Below are positions 33,499 through 43,604 of a stretch of 64,000 nucleotides of DNA, piece after piece. Position 1 is the stretch's first letter. Every line of letters begins with the position of its first letter. A model generated the notes under the pieces. The model searched no databases. It was not told the DNA's origin and saw nothing but the letters and a program-made list of their open reading frames with translations. This stretch comes from Megamerina dolium. Its lineage: Eukaryota; Arthropoda; Insecta; Diptera; Megamerinidae. The stretch lies in assembly GCA_963854835.1 (NCBI GenBank), contig OY978525.1:73543628-73607627 (forward strand), written 5' to 3'. The translations under genes were made by a program, and so were the position numbers.

Positions 33499-36179
33499 AA
33501 ATCGACATAATGATGATATCTGAGACCCATTTCACTGACAAAAATTGCTACCAAATACCATATTACAAACTGTACACCACAAATCATCCGCATGGTCAGG
33601 CACGCGGAGGAACTGCCATATTGATAAAAAGCAGAATAAAACATCATGTTCTCGAAGATTTCAGTAGCGTCTACTTGCAAGCAACATCTATATGTCTGGA
33701 AGAATACATCTCTAAGCTAGTAATATCTGCGATATACTGTCCCCCAAGATACAGTATTACCGAACAGCAATATAAAGAATTTTTCTCAACTCTTGGTAGC
33801 AAATTCTTGGTTGCTGGCGATTTCAACGCCAAACACACTCACTGGGGCTCCCGCTTAATAACTCCAAAAGGCAGATGACTATGTTCAATCATCACTAACC
33901 ACGGCTACGACGTTATTTCAAATGGTCAACCGACATATTGGCCGACGGACAAGAGGAAAATGCCCGATCTCATAGACTTTGGAGTCGCCAAAGGTTTGCA
34001 GATGGAAAATATCTCCACAGAGTGTAATTATGATCTATCATCTGACCACTCACCCACGGTAATATCTATAAAATCACCAAGCCCACAAGGCAATTGCGTT
34101 AGAAAGAAAATAGACTGGTTAAAATTCAAGAAACATATAAATTCCCATCTTCCTCTGAGTACTGTATTAAGAAATGGACACGATGTAGACTCAGCACTCG
34201 AAAAATTCAACCAGCTGCTCTCATTAGCTCTCAGCTCAGCCCCCTACACAAAGGTATGCAAGCAATCAAACTATAGCCCATACATACCAGCCGACATTGA
34301 ATTGCTAGTAAGACAGAAAAGAAGACTCCGAAGACAATGGCAAGAATACAGATCACCGAATCTGAAAACACAGCTACAGCACTGCACTCGAAAGTTAAAG
34401 CAAGCCTTAAAAAATAAAAACAACAAAGAGTTAGAAGAGCATATAGCGAAATTAACACCTGGTGAAGCGTCAGACTACTCTTTGTGGAAATCAGCAAAAA
34501 ACTCAAATCGGCCAATTCTCACTGATTCCCCCATCCGTTTGAGTGACGGTAATTGAGCTAGAAGCAACTGTGAGAAGGGTTTGGCTTTTGCAAACCACCT
34601 AAAGTGTGTTTACACCCAATCCACCCTCTTCACAGTCATCATTACCAAAATTAACTTCTCAACCTTGCTCAATAACGTTCAAAATTAAAAAAAAGGATAT
34701 TCAAAGCAATTTATAAAGATTTAAACCCAAAAAAATCACCTGGTCCAGATAAAATTACCTGTAAAATGATAAAAGAGCTACCTCCGGCTTCAGTAATTCA
34801 TCTTATGCACATTTTCAATGCTATCCTTCGTATTAAACACTATCCTTCGTATTAAACACTATCCCAAATGCTGGAAAACTTCAAAAATTATTATGGTAGC
34901 AAAACCAATAAAAGATCCTCAAAAGTTGCATCGTACAAACCTATCAGCCTCCTGCCTCTACTCTCTAAAGTATTCGAAAAGCTACTTGTCATGAATATAA
35001 CTTCATTTATTAATCTCAACTAACTGATTGCCCAACATCAGTTTGGATTTAGAAAACAGCACGGCACAATAGAGCAAGTTCATCGCATTGTAACTCTGAT
35101 AAGGAACACTTTTGAAGAAAAAAGTATTGCTCAGCTGTCTTTGTTGATATCACTCCAGCTTTCGATAAAGTATGGCACGATGGCCTTATTTACAAACTCA
35201 AACTATTACTGTCTGCAAATGTCTGCTCATTGCTTAGTAGCTATCTCACGAAATAAAATTTTTTTCACGCTGGCGTTCCACAAGGAAGCGTTTTGGACCC
35301 TTACTGTATCTCTTATACACTTCAGATATGCCCAACAATAACTATACATTTATATCAACCTTTGCAGATGATACGGCAATATTGTGCTCTCGGTCTAACC
35401 CCATAGAAGCTACTAAACTCCTGTAGACTCATGTCGATTTTCTCGAAATTTGGCTAGCAAAATGGCGTATAAAAGTCAATGAATCATAGAGCGTACATGT
35501 AACCTTCACGCTAAGGCTAGATACATGTCCCCCACTTAAAATTAATGGCCAATCGGTTCCACAATGTTCCTCAACAAAGTACTTGGTTATCCACCTCGAC
35601 AGAAGGCTGACCTGGAAAAATCACATAGAGGCAAAGAAAACTCAGATCAAGCTTAAAATTAATCAGTTATGGTGGCTGTTACACAAAAGATCAAAGTTGA
35701 ATCTCGAATACAAAGTGCTATTATATAAAGCAATCCTGAAGCTAATCTGGACTTATGGTATTCAGTTTTGGGGCACCGCATCTCCCTCAAATATCGAAAA
35801 ATTGCAGCGAATACAATCCAAGTGTCTGCGAATTATTGTAAACGCGCCTTGGTATATGAGGAACGTTAACATCCATCGAGATTTAAATGTACCCACAATT
35901 TCTGAGGAAGTTGCAACGTCTTGCAGAAGCTACATTCAAAAATCACACAGTCATCCGAATCCCCTTGCTAGGCAATTGTTGCTGAGCACGGGGCATCGTC
36001 GATTAAAAAGAAAAGACACACTGAATATGCTGTGAAATTGCTATATCTCGCGACTCAACAAATTGTGATGGAACGTTGGGAATATCACATAATTTTAGTT
36101 AGTTTGTAAGATTTAATTACTTATTGTTAGTTTCTAAGTAATTTTAGAAAGATCCAATAAAAAAGCTTGTTAAAAAAAA
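33499..36179 (+). mobile_element. Jockey copy J3, second part (ORF2 to poly(A))
   Basis: Resumes in the endonuclease at IDIMMISETHF after the LOA insertion and runs to a short poly(A) at about 36171-36179, followed by TATATATAT. A similar TATATATA precedes the J3 5' end (31031-31038), a possible but low-complexity target duplication. Confidence 0.85.
33510..36035 (+). pseudogene. J3 ORF2: endonuclease and reverse transcriptase
   Basis: Endonuclease 33510-33878, with a TGA replacing a codon after TPKGR, then 33960-34556 (SSDHSPTV near 34045) ending at the same GGTAATTGA stop as J1 and J4. The RT (34560-35400) is strongly decayed: KKSPGPDKITC, QFGFRKQHGT, a changed motif A (VDITPAFDKVWHDGL, out of frame) and FADD near 35365. 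The thumb/C-terminus 35583-36035 is open and ends KRKDTLNML. A short repeat CACTATCCTTCGTATTAAA occurs twice near 34822-34860. Confidence 0.82.
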
Positions 36180-36308
36180 ATATATATATTATAGCGCAAT
36201 GTTGACTCTTACGTATACAAGAGTACGTAAATTAATCGTGAAAGAGAAGTTCCGTATGTCTCGCTTATGAAATAACAGAACTGAAGTATGCGGGTATATT
36301 TCAAATTA
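36180..36308. other. Short spacer between J3 and J4
   Basis: About 130 bp of AT-rich sequence. No feature seen. Confidence 0.5.
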
Positions 36309-36319
36309 TTACACAATAC
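36309..36319. repeat. Target-site half 'X' beside J4 5' end
   Basis: TTACACAATAC, identical to the sequence next to the J2 poly(A) (20897-20907, other strand). J4's own 3' flank does not carry it. Confidence 0.75.
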
Positions 36320-36525
36320 AGTTTCGTGAAAGTCACCAATAAGAGTGGACGTGTTTGATAGAGTCGGAAAAGTTATTGTTTTCGGTATAAAAACAAAAAA
36401 AAAAAAAAATTTAATATTTTGCGAAAAGACGCTAAGAAACTCAAGGAGTTATTTCGGTGATTTGTTTTTTTTTTTAGAAAAAAAAAAAATAAAATAATAT
36501 CGTTTGCAAACAATTTGTTTATAAT

Positions 36526-38148
36526 ATGAGTGTTCAGCGCTCTCCTCCCCGGCAACGGCAATCGCCTGTTAATGTGTGTGTAAACAATAATTTTCAATCA
36601 CCCGCGCAAACCCCCCCGATTAGTGCATTATCAAAAAAAACAATTGATACACACTGCACAAGTGAAAGTAACAGTGTTAATCTTTTGCCTGTACATATTC
36701 CTCACTCTAACAATACATCAAAATTTGCAACAACAATAAATACAGACAAAAAAAATAGTTTGTTCTCTCGTGATATACTATCTCCCTCTATACCGTGGAG
36801 TGTACAATGCGCTTCTCCTGCTGTAACACCAACAGCTACAACATCAAAGCAAACAAATAACGGCCTTTCTACTGAAGTGCATGACCCAGTAGTTAAAGCA
36901 ACTAGTGCGATGACTAATAAAGAACCAGTTGCTGTTCAAACTGGAATTGATCGCTACATTACTGTAGTAAAGCGAAAAAGAAGTCCACAAAATTCAAAAC
37001 AAATGAATTCAACAAAAATTCAAAAGCAGAACACTGCCCCTATTAGTTCGGAAAATAGATACGCTTTGCTTTCAGGTGATGAAAGTGACGAAAATATTAT
37101 CTCCAAGAAAAATTTCAAACCCCCACCCATTTTCTTAAGAGAACGCAACTCAGATAAGTTGATTTCTAGAATTACAAGTCTTATAGGACCAAAGAATTTC
37201 CACGTTGTTCCTATTCGCAAAGACCAAATTGAGGAAACGAAAGTGCAAATCTACAGCGAAACTCATTATCTCAAAGTAATTGCGGAATTTGATGCTGTAA
37301 AAAAGAATTACTACACATATCAGCTAAAAAGTAGTAAGGGCTTAATCGTTGTACTCAAAGGCGTCGAACCCAACGTTGACATTAACGAAATCAAACTTGC
37401 CCTTCAGGAAGAAGGGTTTCAAGCCAAAACAGTATTCAACATTCTCAACAAGAGCAATATACCTCAACCGTTATATCGTATTGAGCTTCAGCCTGAAACA
37501 AAACCCCTAAAAAAAGGTGAAGTACACCCCATATATAAAATTCGATATTTATTGCATCGCAAAATCACAATCGAAGAACCCCATAAGAGAACTGGACCTC
37601 CTCAGTGCAGTAACTGCCAAGAATTTGGACATACTAAGACATATTGTACCCTGCCAGCTGTTTGTGTGATTTGTGGAGATCTCCATAAATCAAACATATG
37701 CCAAAAATCTAAAGGCGATGCTAGCATGAAAAAATGCAGCAATTGTGGAGATAATCACACCGCAAATTATAGAGGTTGCCCAGTATATACAACCCTAAAG
37801 CTAAATTTCTCCGCTAGCAATCAACCTCTAAAACCAGTTGAGCAAACTCAGATAGCCAACTCAAGTAAGAGACAAAATATTGATGCAACACAATTCTTCT
37901 CTGCAATCCCAAACAAGAATCAAACCAATTCATACGCTAGTGTTTTAAAACAAAACCCACACCAACAAAGCAATGTAAATAATGAGCAGAAACACTCACT
38001 GCCCACCCAACAGCCAAGTACCCTTGAACATTTGCTTCAAACATTAATTCAGAATATGAACCAATTCATGAAATCAATGCAAACAATGATGCAAGAAATG
38101 ATGAAAAATCAATCGATGTTACTCCAAACATTGCTATCCAGACCATGA
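36526..38148 (+). CDS. Jockey ORF1: Gag-like RNA-binding protein, uninterrupted
   Basis: 540 codons from ATG 36526 (MSVQRSPPRQRQSPVNVCVN) to TGA 38146-38148. Residues 1-165 are Ser/Thr/Pro-rich with a basic patch (VKRKRSPQNSK); about 200-370 match the PRE_C2HC region of Jockey ORF1; three zinc knuckles follow (CSNCQEFGHTKTYC, CVICGDLHKSNIC, CSNCGDNHTANYRGC); the tail is Gln/Asn/Met-rich. Role known for the clade: binds LINE RNA to form the transposition particle. The stop overlaps the ORF2 ATG (ATGA), suggesting termination-reinitiation. It is the only Jockey ORF here without a break; sibling copies have lost the start (J2) or frame (J1). Confidence 0.88.
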   Translation: MSVQRSPPRQRQSPVNVCVNNNFQSPAQTPPISALSKKTIDTHCTSESNSVNLLPVHIPHSNNTSKFATTINTDKKNSLFSRDILSPSIPWSVQCASPAVTPTATTSKQTNNGLSTEVHDPVVKATSAMTNKEPVAVQTGIDRYITVVKRKRSPQNSKQMNSTKIQKQNTAPISSENRYALLSGDESDENIISKKNFKPPPIFLRERNSDKLISRITSLIGPKNFHVVPIRKDQIEETKVQIYSETHYLKVIAEFDAVKKNYYTYQLKSSKGLIVVLKGVEPNVDINEIKLALQEEGFQAKTVFNILNKSNIPQPLYRIELQPETKPLKKGEVHPIYKIRYLLHRKITIEEPHKRTGPPQCSNCQEFGHTKTYCTLPAVCVICGDLHKSNICQKSKGDASMKKCSNCGDNHTANYRGCPVYTTLKLNFSASNQPLKPVEQTQIANSSKRQNIDATQFFSAIPNKNQTNSYASVLKQNPHQQSNVNNEQKHSLPTQQPSTLEHLLQTLIQNMNQFMKSMQTMMQEMMKNQSMLLQTLLSRP

Positions 38149-40502
38149 GTTGTCTCAAGATATGCCACTGGAACGCCAACGGCTTAAGCCAGCACCCTTT
38201 GGAGCTAATTCAATTCCTTGAATCCAGCCAAATCGACATAATGATGATGTCTGAGACCCATTTCACTGACAAAAATTGCAATATAAAGAATTTTTCTCAA
38301 CTCTTGGTAGCAAATTCTTGGTTGTTGGCGATTTCAACGCCAAACACACTCACTGGGGCTCCCGCTTAATAACTCCAAAAGGCAGAAGACTATGTTCAAT
38401 CATCACTAACCACGGCTACGATGTTATTTCAAATGGTCAACCGACATATTGGCCGACGGACAAGAGGAAAATACCCGATCTCATAGACTTTGGAGTCGCC
38501 AAAGGTTTGCAGATGGAAAATATCTCCACAGAGTGTAATTATGATCTATCATCTGACCACTCACCCACGGTAATATCTATAAAATCACCAAGCCCCCAAG
38601 GTAATTGCGTTAGAAAGAAAATAGACTGGTTAAAATTCAAGAAATATATAAATTCCTATCATCCTCTGAGTACTATATTAAGAAATGGACACGATGTAGA
38701 CTCAGCACTCGAAAAATTCAACCAGCTGCTCTCATTAGCTCTCAGCTCAGCCACCTGCACAAAGGTATGCAAGCAATCAAACTATAGCCCATACACACCA
38801 GCCGATATTGAATTTCTAGTAAGACAGAAAAGAAGACTCCGAAGACAATGGCAAGAATTCAGATCACCGAATCTGAAAACACAGCTACAGCACTGAACTC
38901 GAAAGTTAAAGCAAGCCTTAAAAAATAAAAACAACAAAGAGTTAGAAGAGCACATAGCGAAATTAACACCTGGTGAAGCGTCAGACTACTCTTTGTGTAA
39001 ATCAGCAAAAAACTCAAATCAGCCAATTCTCACTGATTCCCCCATCCGTTTGAGTGACGGTAATTGAGCTAGAAGCAACTGTGAGAAGGGTTTGGCTTTT
39101 GCAAACCACCTAAAAAGTGTGTTGACACCCAATCCACCCTCTTCACAGTCCTCATTACCAAAATTAACTTCTCAACCTTGCTCAATAACGCTCAAAGCAA
39201 TTTATAAAGATTTAAACCCAAAAAAATCACCTGGTCCAGATAAAATTACCTGTAAAATGATAAAAGAGCTACCTCCGGCTTCAGTAATTCATCTAATGCA
39301 CATTTTCAATGCTATCCTTCGTATTAAACACTATCCCAAATGCTGGAAAATTTCAAAAATTATTATGATAGCAAAACCAGGAAAAGACCCTACAAAAGTT
39401 GCATCGTACAGACCTATCAGCCTCCTGCCTCTACTTTCTAAAGTATTCGAAAAGCTACTTGTCATGAATATAACTCCATTTATTAATCTCAACCAACTGA
39501 TTCCTCAACATCAGTTTGGATTTAGAAAACAGCACGGCACAATAGAACAAGTCCACCGCATTGTAACTCTGATAAGGAACACTTTTGAAGAAAAAAAGTA
39601 TTGCTCAGCTGTCTTTCTTGATATCACTCAAGCTTTCGATAAAGTATGGCACGATGGCCTTATTTACAAACTCAAACTATTACTGCCTGCAAATGTCTCC
39701 TCATTGCTTAGTAGCTACCTCACGAAAAGACAATTTCTCGTACATCACAAGGATTACACAACAAATCCATTGGATATTCACGCTGGCGTTCCTCAAGGAA
39801 GCGTTTTGGGCCCCTTACTGTATCTCTTATACACTACAGATATGTCCAGCAATAACCATACATTTATATCGAACTTTGCAGATGATACGGCAATATTGTA
39901 GAAGCTACTAAACTCCTGCAGACTCATATCGATTCTCTCGAAATCTGGCTAGCAAAATGGCGTATAAAAGTCAATGAATCAAAGAGCGTACATGTAACCT
40001 TCACGCTAAGGCCAGATACATGTCCCCCACTTAAAATTAATGGTCAATCAGTTCCACAATGTTCCTCAACAAAGTACTTGGTTATTCACCTCGACAGAAG
40101 GCTGACCTGGAAAAATCACATAGAGGCAAAGAAAACTCAGATCAAACTTAAAATTAATCAGTTATGGTGGCTGATACACAAAAGATCAAAGTTGAATCTC
40201 GAATACAAAGTGCTACTATATAAAGCAATCCTGAAGCCAATCTGGACTTATGGTATTAAGTTGAAAAATTGCAGCGAATACAATCCAAGTGTCTGCGAAT
40301 TATTGTAAACGCGCCTTGGTATATGAGGAACGTTAACATCCATCGAGATTTAAATGTACCCACAATTTCTGAGGAAGTTGCAACGTCTTGCAGAAGCTAC
40401 ATTCAAAAATCACACAGTCATCCGAATCCCCTTGCTAAGCAATTGTTGCTGAGCACGGGGCATCGTCGATTAAAAAGAAAAGACACACTGAATATGCTGT
40501 GA
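38145..40502 (+). pseudogene. J4 ORF2: endonuclease and reverse transcriptase
   Basis: ATG 38145 in ATGA overlap with ORF1. The endonuclease opens KICHWNANGLSQH but about 0.22 kb is deleted between TDKNC and QYKEFFSTLG, shifting frame. 38276-38896 continues (VVGDFNAKHTHWG, SSDHSPTV) to a TGA; a second TGA at 39065-39067 is shared with J1 and J3. The RT 39092-39901 is well kept: KKSPGPDKITC, SYRPISLLPLLSKVFEKL, FLDITQAFDKVWHDGL (motif A), GVPQGSVLGPLLY (B), NFADDTAIL (C). It lacks a 7-residue block (IKKKDIF in J2) near 39197, as does J1. A 19-bp loss then ends the frame; the C-terminus runs to 40502. Confidence 0.87.
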
Positions 40503-40655
40503 AATTGTTATACCTCGTGACTCAACAAATTGTGATGGAACGTTGGGAATATCACATAATTTTATTTAGTTTGTAAGATTTGATTACATATTGTTAGTTT
40601 CTAAGTAATTTTAGAAAGATCCAATAAAAAGCTTGTTAAAAAAAAAAAAAAAAAA

Positions 40656-40666
40656 ACTAAGTGAAA
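40656..40666. repeat. Target-site half 'Y' beside J4 3' end
   Basis: ACTAAGTGAAA directly after the J4 poly(A), matching the J2 5' junction (25145-25155, other strand). Confidence 0.7.
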
Positions 40667-41690
40667 ATAATAGAGTAAAACGTAGAAATAAAATTATAAA
40701 CTAATTCAACTAATAAATTGTAAAAACAATAGAAAATAAAAATAAATAAACATACAAACGAAATTTAAAGATAAAGTGAATTATTAAACTAAAACTAAGA
40801 AAAAGTGTATGCTGTGTTCGATACTGTGGCGGCAGCAAACACGTACGAGCAACATCAACAACAGCAGTGGTAGCAACAACAACATCATCATCAGGCAAGC
40901 CTTGCCAGTAAGCGGCCCACCGGCAATCACTTCTCCACATACAGAAAGCCCGGATGCCATGTCAAGTTCAAATTACTCTTGTATTTAACCCTGTGTACAA
41001 GAGGCTCCGTTAGGATACAGCACGACATTACCCCCCAGTTGCAAATCGTCCAATCGGCATGGCAGTCGCATAAGACCGTCGATTAGAGGGTGGGCCCATC
41101 ACACCCTCCTCCCAGCAAGAATTTTCACACAGATATATGTTAGCACATCCGCTACCTGGCAGATTGAAAAATATCAAAAAACTGAACTTAAAGGTTATAC
41201 GCCCAATCAATATGTTACCTGAACTTCTGTTTGTGTCACTCGTTTTAGCTATAATTTTTTCTGGCAATCTAAAAATTTTGTTGCCTGCTGTTTTATCAAA
41301 AAGGAATTGCAAACGCCTAAAGACCAAGCAATGTTACAAATAATGCTTGTTTTGTTCATAAAAGGGACATATTTATGATAAAAGTTTGACAAATTTAATT
41401 GGCTTTTAAAAATTATTTTCAGGAATCCCGAGTTTTGAATCGACTTATCCCGAGATTTGCGGGACTTAAAAAGACCGGGATCCCGAGATGACATCTGTGG
41501 TGTTGGTTAATAAGTAAAATAATAATAATTATAAAATAACACCACATACTAGGGATTATCAACACAATAAAGTTAACGTTGCGCTAGAAAACTAGTATTA
41601 TGAAAATTAGTATTATATCCTGAAATAAAAATATATAAAGAATAAAGACTTGAGTACAACTATTGCAAGAAAAGAGAACCTTTCAAATAG
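40667..41690. other. No recognisable gene
   Basis: A-rich to about 40800, then a CAA/CAG/CAT-rich stretch (about 40850-40900) that could look like a poly-Gln/Asn codon run but has stops in each nearby frame or no start. A palindrome-like AATCCCGAG...GGATCCCGAGAT area lies near 41423-41490. Nothing more was supported. Confidence 0.45.
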
Positions 41691-41699
41691 GAATAAAAA

Positions 41700-42046
41700 G
41701 TGCGTAGCTCAGGGGTTGTGCGCTGACCTGGGTAATAGGTTCAATGCCCGGCTGAAGCACAATTCTAATATCAACAAGATTTTTCTTTGGAACGGTACCC
41801 ACCTGTCGGAAAGCAATTGGCAGTTCTTGCGGCAGTAATAATTTTCCATGAAAAACCTTTTAAAAGAGCTCTGTGACAAAGTTCAGAAAAAGTGAAGTCA
41901 CAAGGATTCTGATGTTCGGAACTAACTAATATACGTAAGTAGGTCCCTCCTAATACTGTCCAAAATTTAAAACGCACTAGAGTACCAGAAGAAAGGCTCG
42001 GCTAAAGGGTACTTCTGGGTCTATAAGTGTCACACATTCTTTTTAT
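41700..42046 (+). mobile_element. tRNA-derived SINE, copy 2
   Basis: 347 bp between direct repeats GAATAAAAA (41691-41699, 42047-42055). A box TAGCTCAGGGG (41705-41715) and B box GGTTCAATGCC (41738-41748). Co-linear with copy 1 throughout (AAGATTTTTCTTT, GGTACCCACCTGTCGG, GTCCAAAATTTAA) but clearly more diverged, including a damaged central stem (CTGTCGG versus GCGGCAG). Confidence 0.85.
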
Positions 42047-42255
42047 GAATAAAAAATGTTATATCCAGCTGGAAAAAACAGCAGTGGAGACTATCACATA
42101 AGGAATGCGTTTTTAATTGATAAATGGCTCATTGAAAAGACCCACCCATCACAGGTCGCTTCACTCAAACCAATAAGAAAACAAATAAATATTTCCCTCC
42201 TATACAAACACGCATATACACAATACACACGTTCACATTCACAAAATTTTGAATG

Positions 42256-42567
42256 ATTGGGATTTCCTAATGAATAGAGCAACGTCCCTGACATCCATGG
42301 GTTTCTTCGACAAAAATCGTTAGCCGGTAAACCAAGCCTGGTAGCATATCTACCCAAAAGCCAGTTGCCCGTGAGTACGGCGACTACATTAATAATAGTT
42401 TTCCTACTCATTGACAACAGTGAACAAGTTCTTCCATTGCCAAGAATTGGCCACATTTTGCTAGAGGTTACACAAGTGCACTCATCTAGTCATCTTCTGT
42501 TGCTTATAGTGTGGAAATGTTGTGTGAGACGAAGCCTGCATGTTGTAAGCGGAATTCCTGCTTGATG
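42256..42567 (-). mobile_element. LOA-type LINE fragment LOA-2
   Basis: The minus strand reads RTCSLLSMSRKTIINVVAVL and GRYATRLGLPANDFC, the post-RNase H tail seen in LOA-1 (31.6-32.0 kb). A deletion of about 0.1 kb removes the Cys/His cluster near 42300. Only the C-terminal piece is present. Confidence 0.72.
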
Positions 42568-42584
42568 ACTTTATCATGCCGGCC

Positions 42585-43035
42585 TCCTTGCACGAGTGCA
42601 ATAATAGAGATTCGTGAGAGGGCTTACATTTACTTCCATGATGGACGGGAGAGGTACCCATAGAAATATGTTTGAGTGGTGCCATAGGAAGGCACCTCGA
42701 TGAAAGTTTCTTGCAGCACATGGGTAATTTTTGCTACGAAGGTCTTCGAGGGGAACTAAAGACCTTTTTTTTGCTTGTGTCCAGTGCGGTGACACTATTG
42801 TAGACCCACTGATGATCCAGCCAAATAGAGAATTTAGTGCTATAAGTGTTCCATGTGCACAATGACGAAGCCCCTTCAGAAGGATTTGAGGGATTAAATT
42901 ATTTCCAATGACTAAGTCCATATGAGACGGAACATGGAAACTCGGATCAGAGAGGTCAAGTTTGGCGAGTTCTTGCCAATTATTGCTTTGGCTTCTACCC
43001 TTTGACCTGTTTTAAGAGAAGCTAGTGTCAATGAA
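42585..43035 (-). pseudogene. BEL-C protease-associated (DUF1758) domain
   Basis: Reads [20 protein letters not shown], then in another frame LDLSDPSFHVPSHMDLVIGN and LNSLFGWIISG. This is the 'L.DP.F..P...D.+IG ... FGWI+SG' signature of BEL/Pao. A frameshift lies near 42940. The active-site part is not in this piece. Confidence 0.72.
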
Positions 43036-43337
43036 CAGAGCTCATTATACTCTGTAAAATCTCCTTGTATAGAAAACGGTCAACGATGCCTTTTATTTGG
43101 TGTAGAGGACCACAGCCTTGTGCTGAAAAACAGCCCCAAAGCGTAATGGACCCCCACCATGCTTTAAAGTAGTGACGACGTTTTGTTTATGCAACCTCGA
43201 ATTAGGCTTACGACGGACATGGGTGATCCCGTATGATCCCAAAATAGTAAACTTACTTTTGTCGCTAAACAAGACAGTTTTCCATTTAGTCACGGACGAG
43301 TTACCATATTTACGGGCAAAATCCAATCTAAATTTTC
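43036..43337 (-). pseudogene. Tc1-type transposase fragment
   Basis: The minus strand reads KWKTVLFSDKSKFTILGSYG (first catalytic Asp in FSDKSKF), [29 protein letters not shown] and, after a one-base shift, [20 protein letters not shown]. This is the middle of a Tc1 transposase (family motif 'HGGGS.M.WGC'). Both ends of the gene and the inverted repeats are missing. Confidence 0.78.
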
Positions 43338-43439
43338 AATTTTAATTAATTACTTATTTATAAATTAAGTTCATTTACGATATTTGTTGAAGAAGAGAAC
43401 GGATTTCTGAATAGAAATTAAATTAATAATTTTCTTTTC

Positions 43440-43445
<6 letters not shown>

Positions 43446-43518
<73 letters not shown>
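43446..43518. repeat. (TA)n microsatellite
   Basis: About 36 uninterrupted TA units between the Tc1 fragment and an RTE scrap. Confidence 0.95.
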
Positions 43519-43525
<7 letters not shown>

Positions 43526-43529
43526 TTAT

Positions 43530-43600
43530 ATATGTTCTTCGCTAGCGCAAGCTAGAAATTCCAAGCTCATACAGCTCATGGTTGTACCTTATTTCAGCAG
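43530..43600 (-). mobile_element. RTE 3'-end scrap
   Basis: The minus strand has AAGGTACAACCATGAGCTG joined directly to CTTGGAATTTCTAGC...GCTAGCGAAGAAC. These are two parts of the RTE C-terminus (RYNHELYE; ISNWRQLAKN) with the middle deleted. Confidence 0.55.
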
Positions 43601-43604
43601 CTTT

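Larger units (their letters stand above)
36320..40655 (+). mobile_element. Jockey-clade LINE copy J4
   Basis: The most complete copy at its 5' end: it starts AGTTTCGTGAAAGTCACC, has an uninterrupted ORF1, an ORF2 with two deletions, and a poly(A) at about 40637-40656. The copy is followed by ACTAAGTGAAA, which is found at the J2 5' end instead of at J4's. Confidence 0.9.

Noticed and set aside
15056..37220. Conserved 66-73-codon antisense ORFs (MRIGTTWKFFGPIRLVIL...) in all four Jockey ORF1 copies
   Set aside because: They are exact antisense shadows of the ORF1 coding region at 15056, 24266, 31006 and 37020; their conservation follows from that of ORF1.
40845..40910. CAA/CAG/CAT-rich stretch as a host poly-Gln exon
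   Set aside because: Stops interrupt the Gln/His frame and the open Asn frame has no start, domain or splice support.
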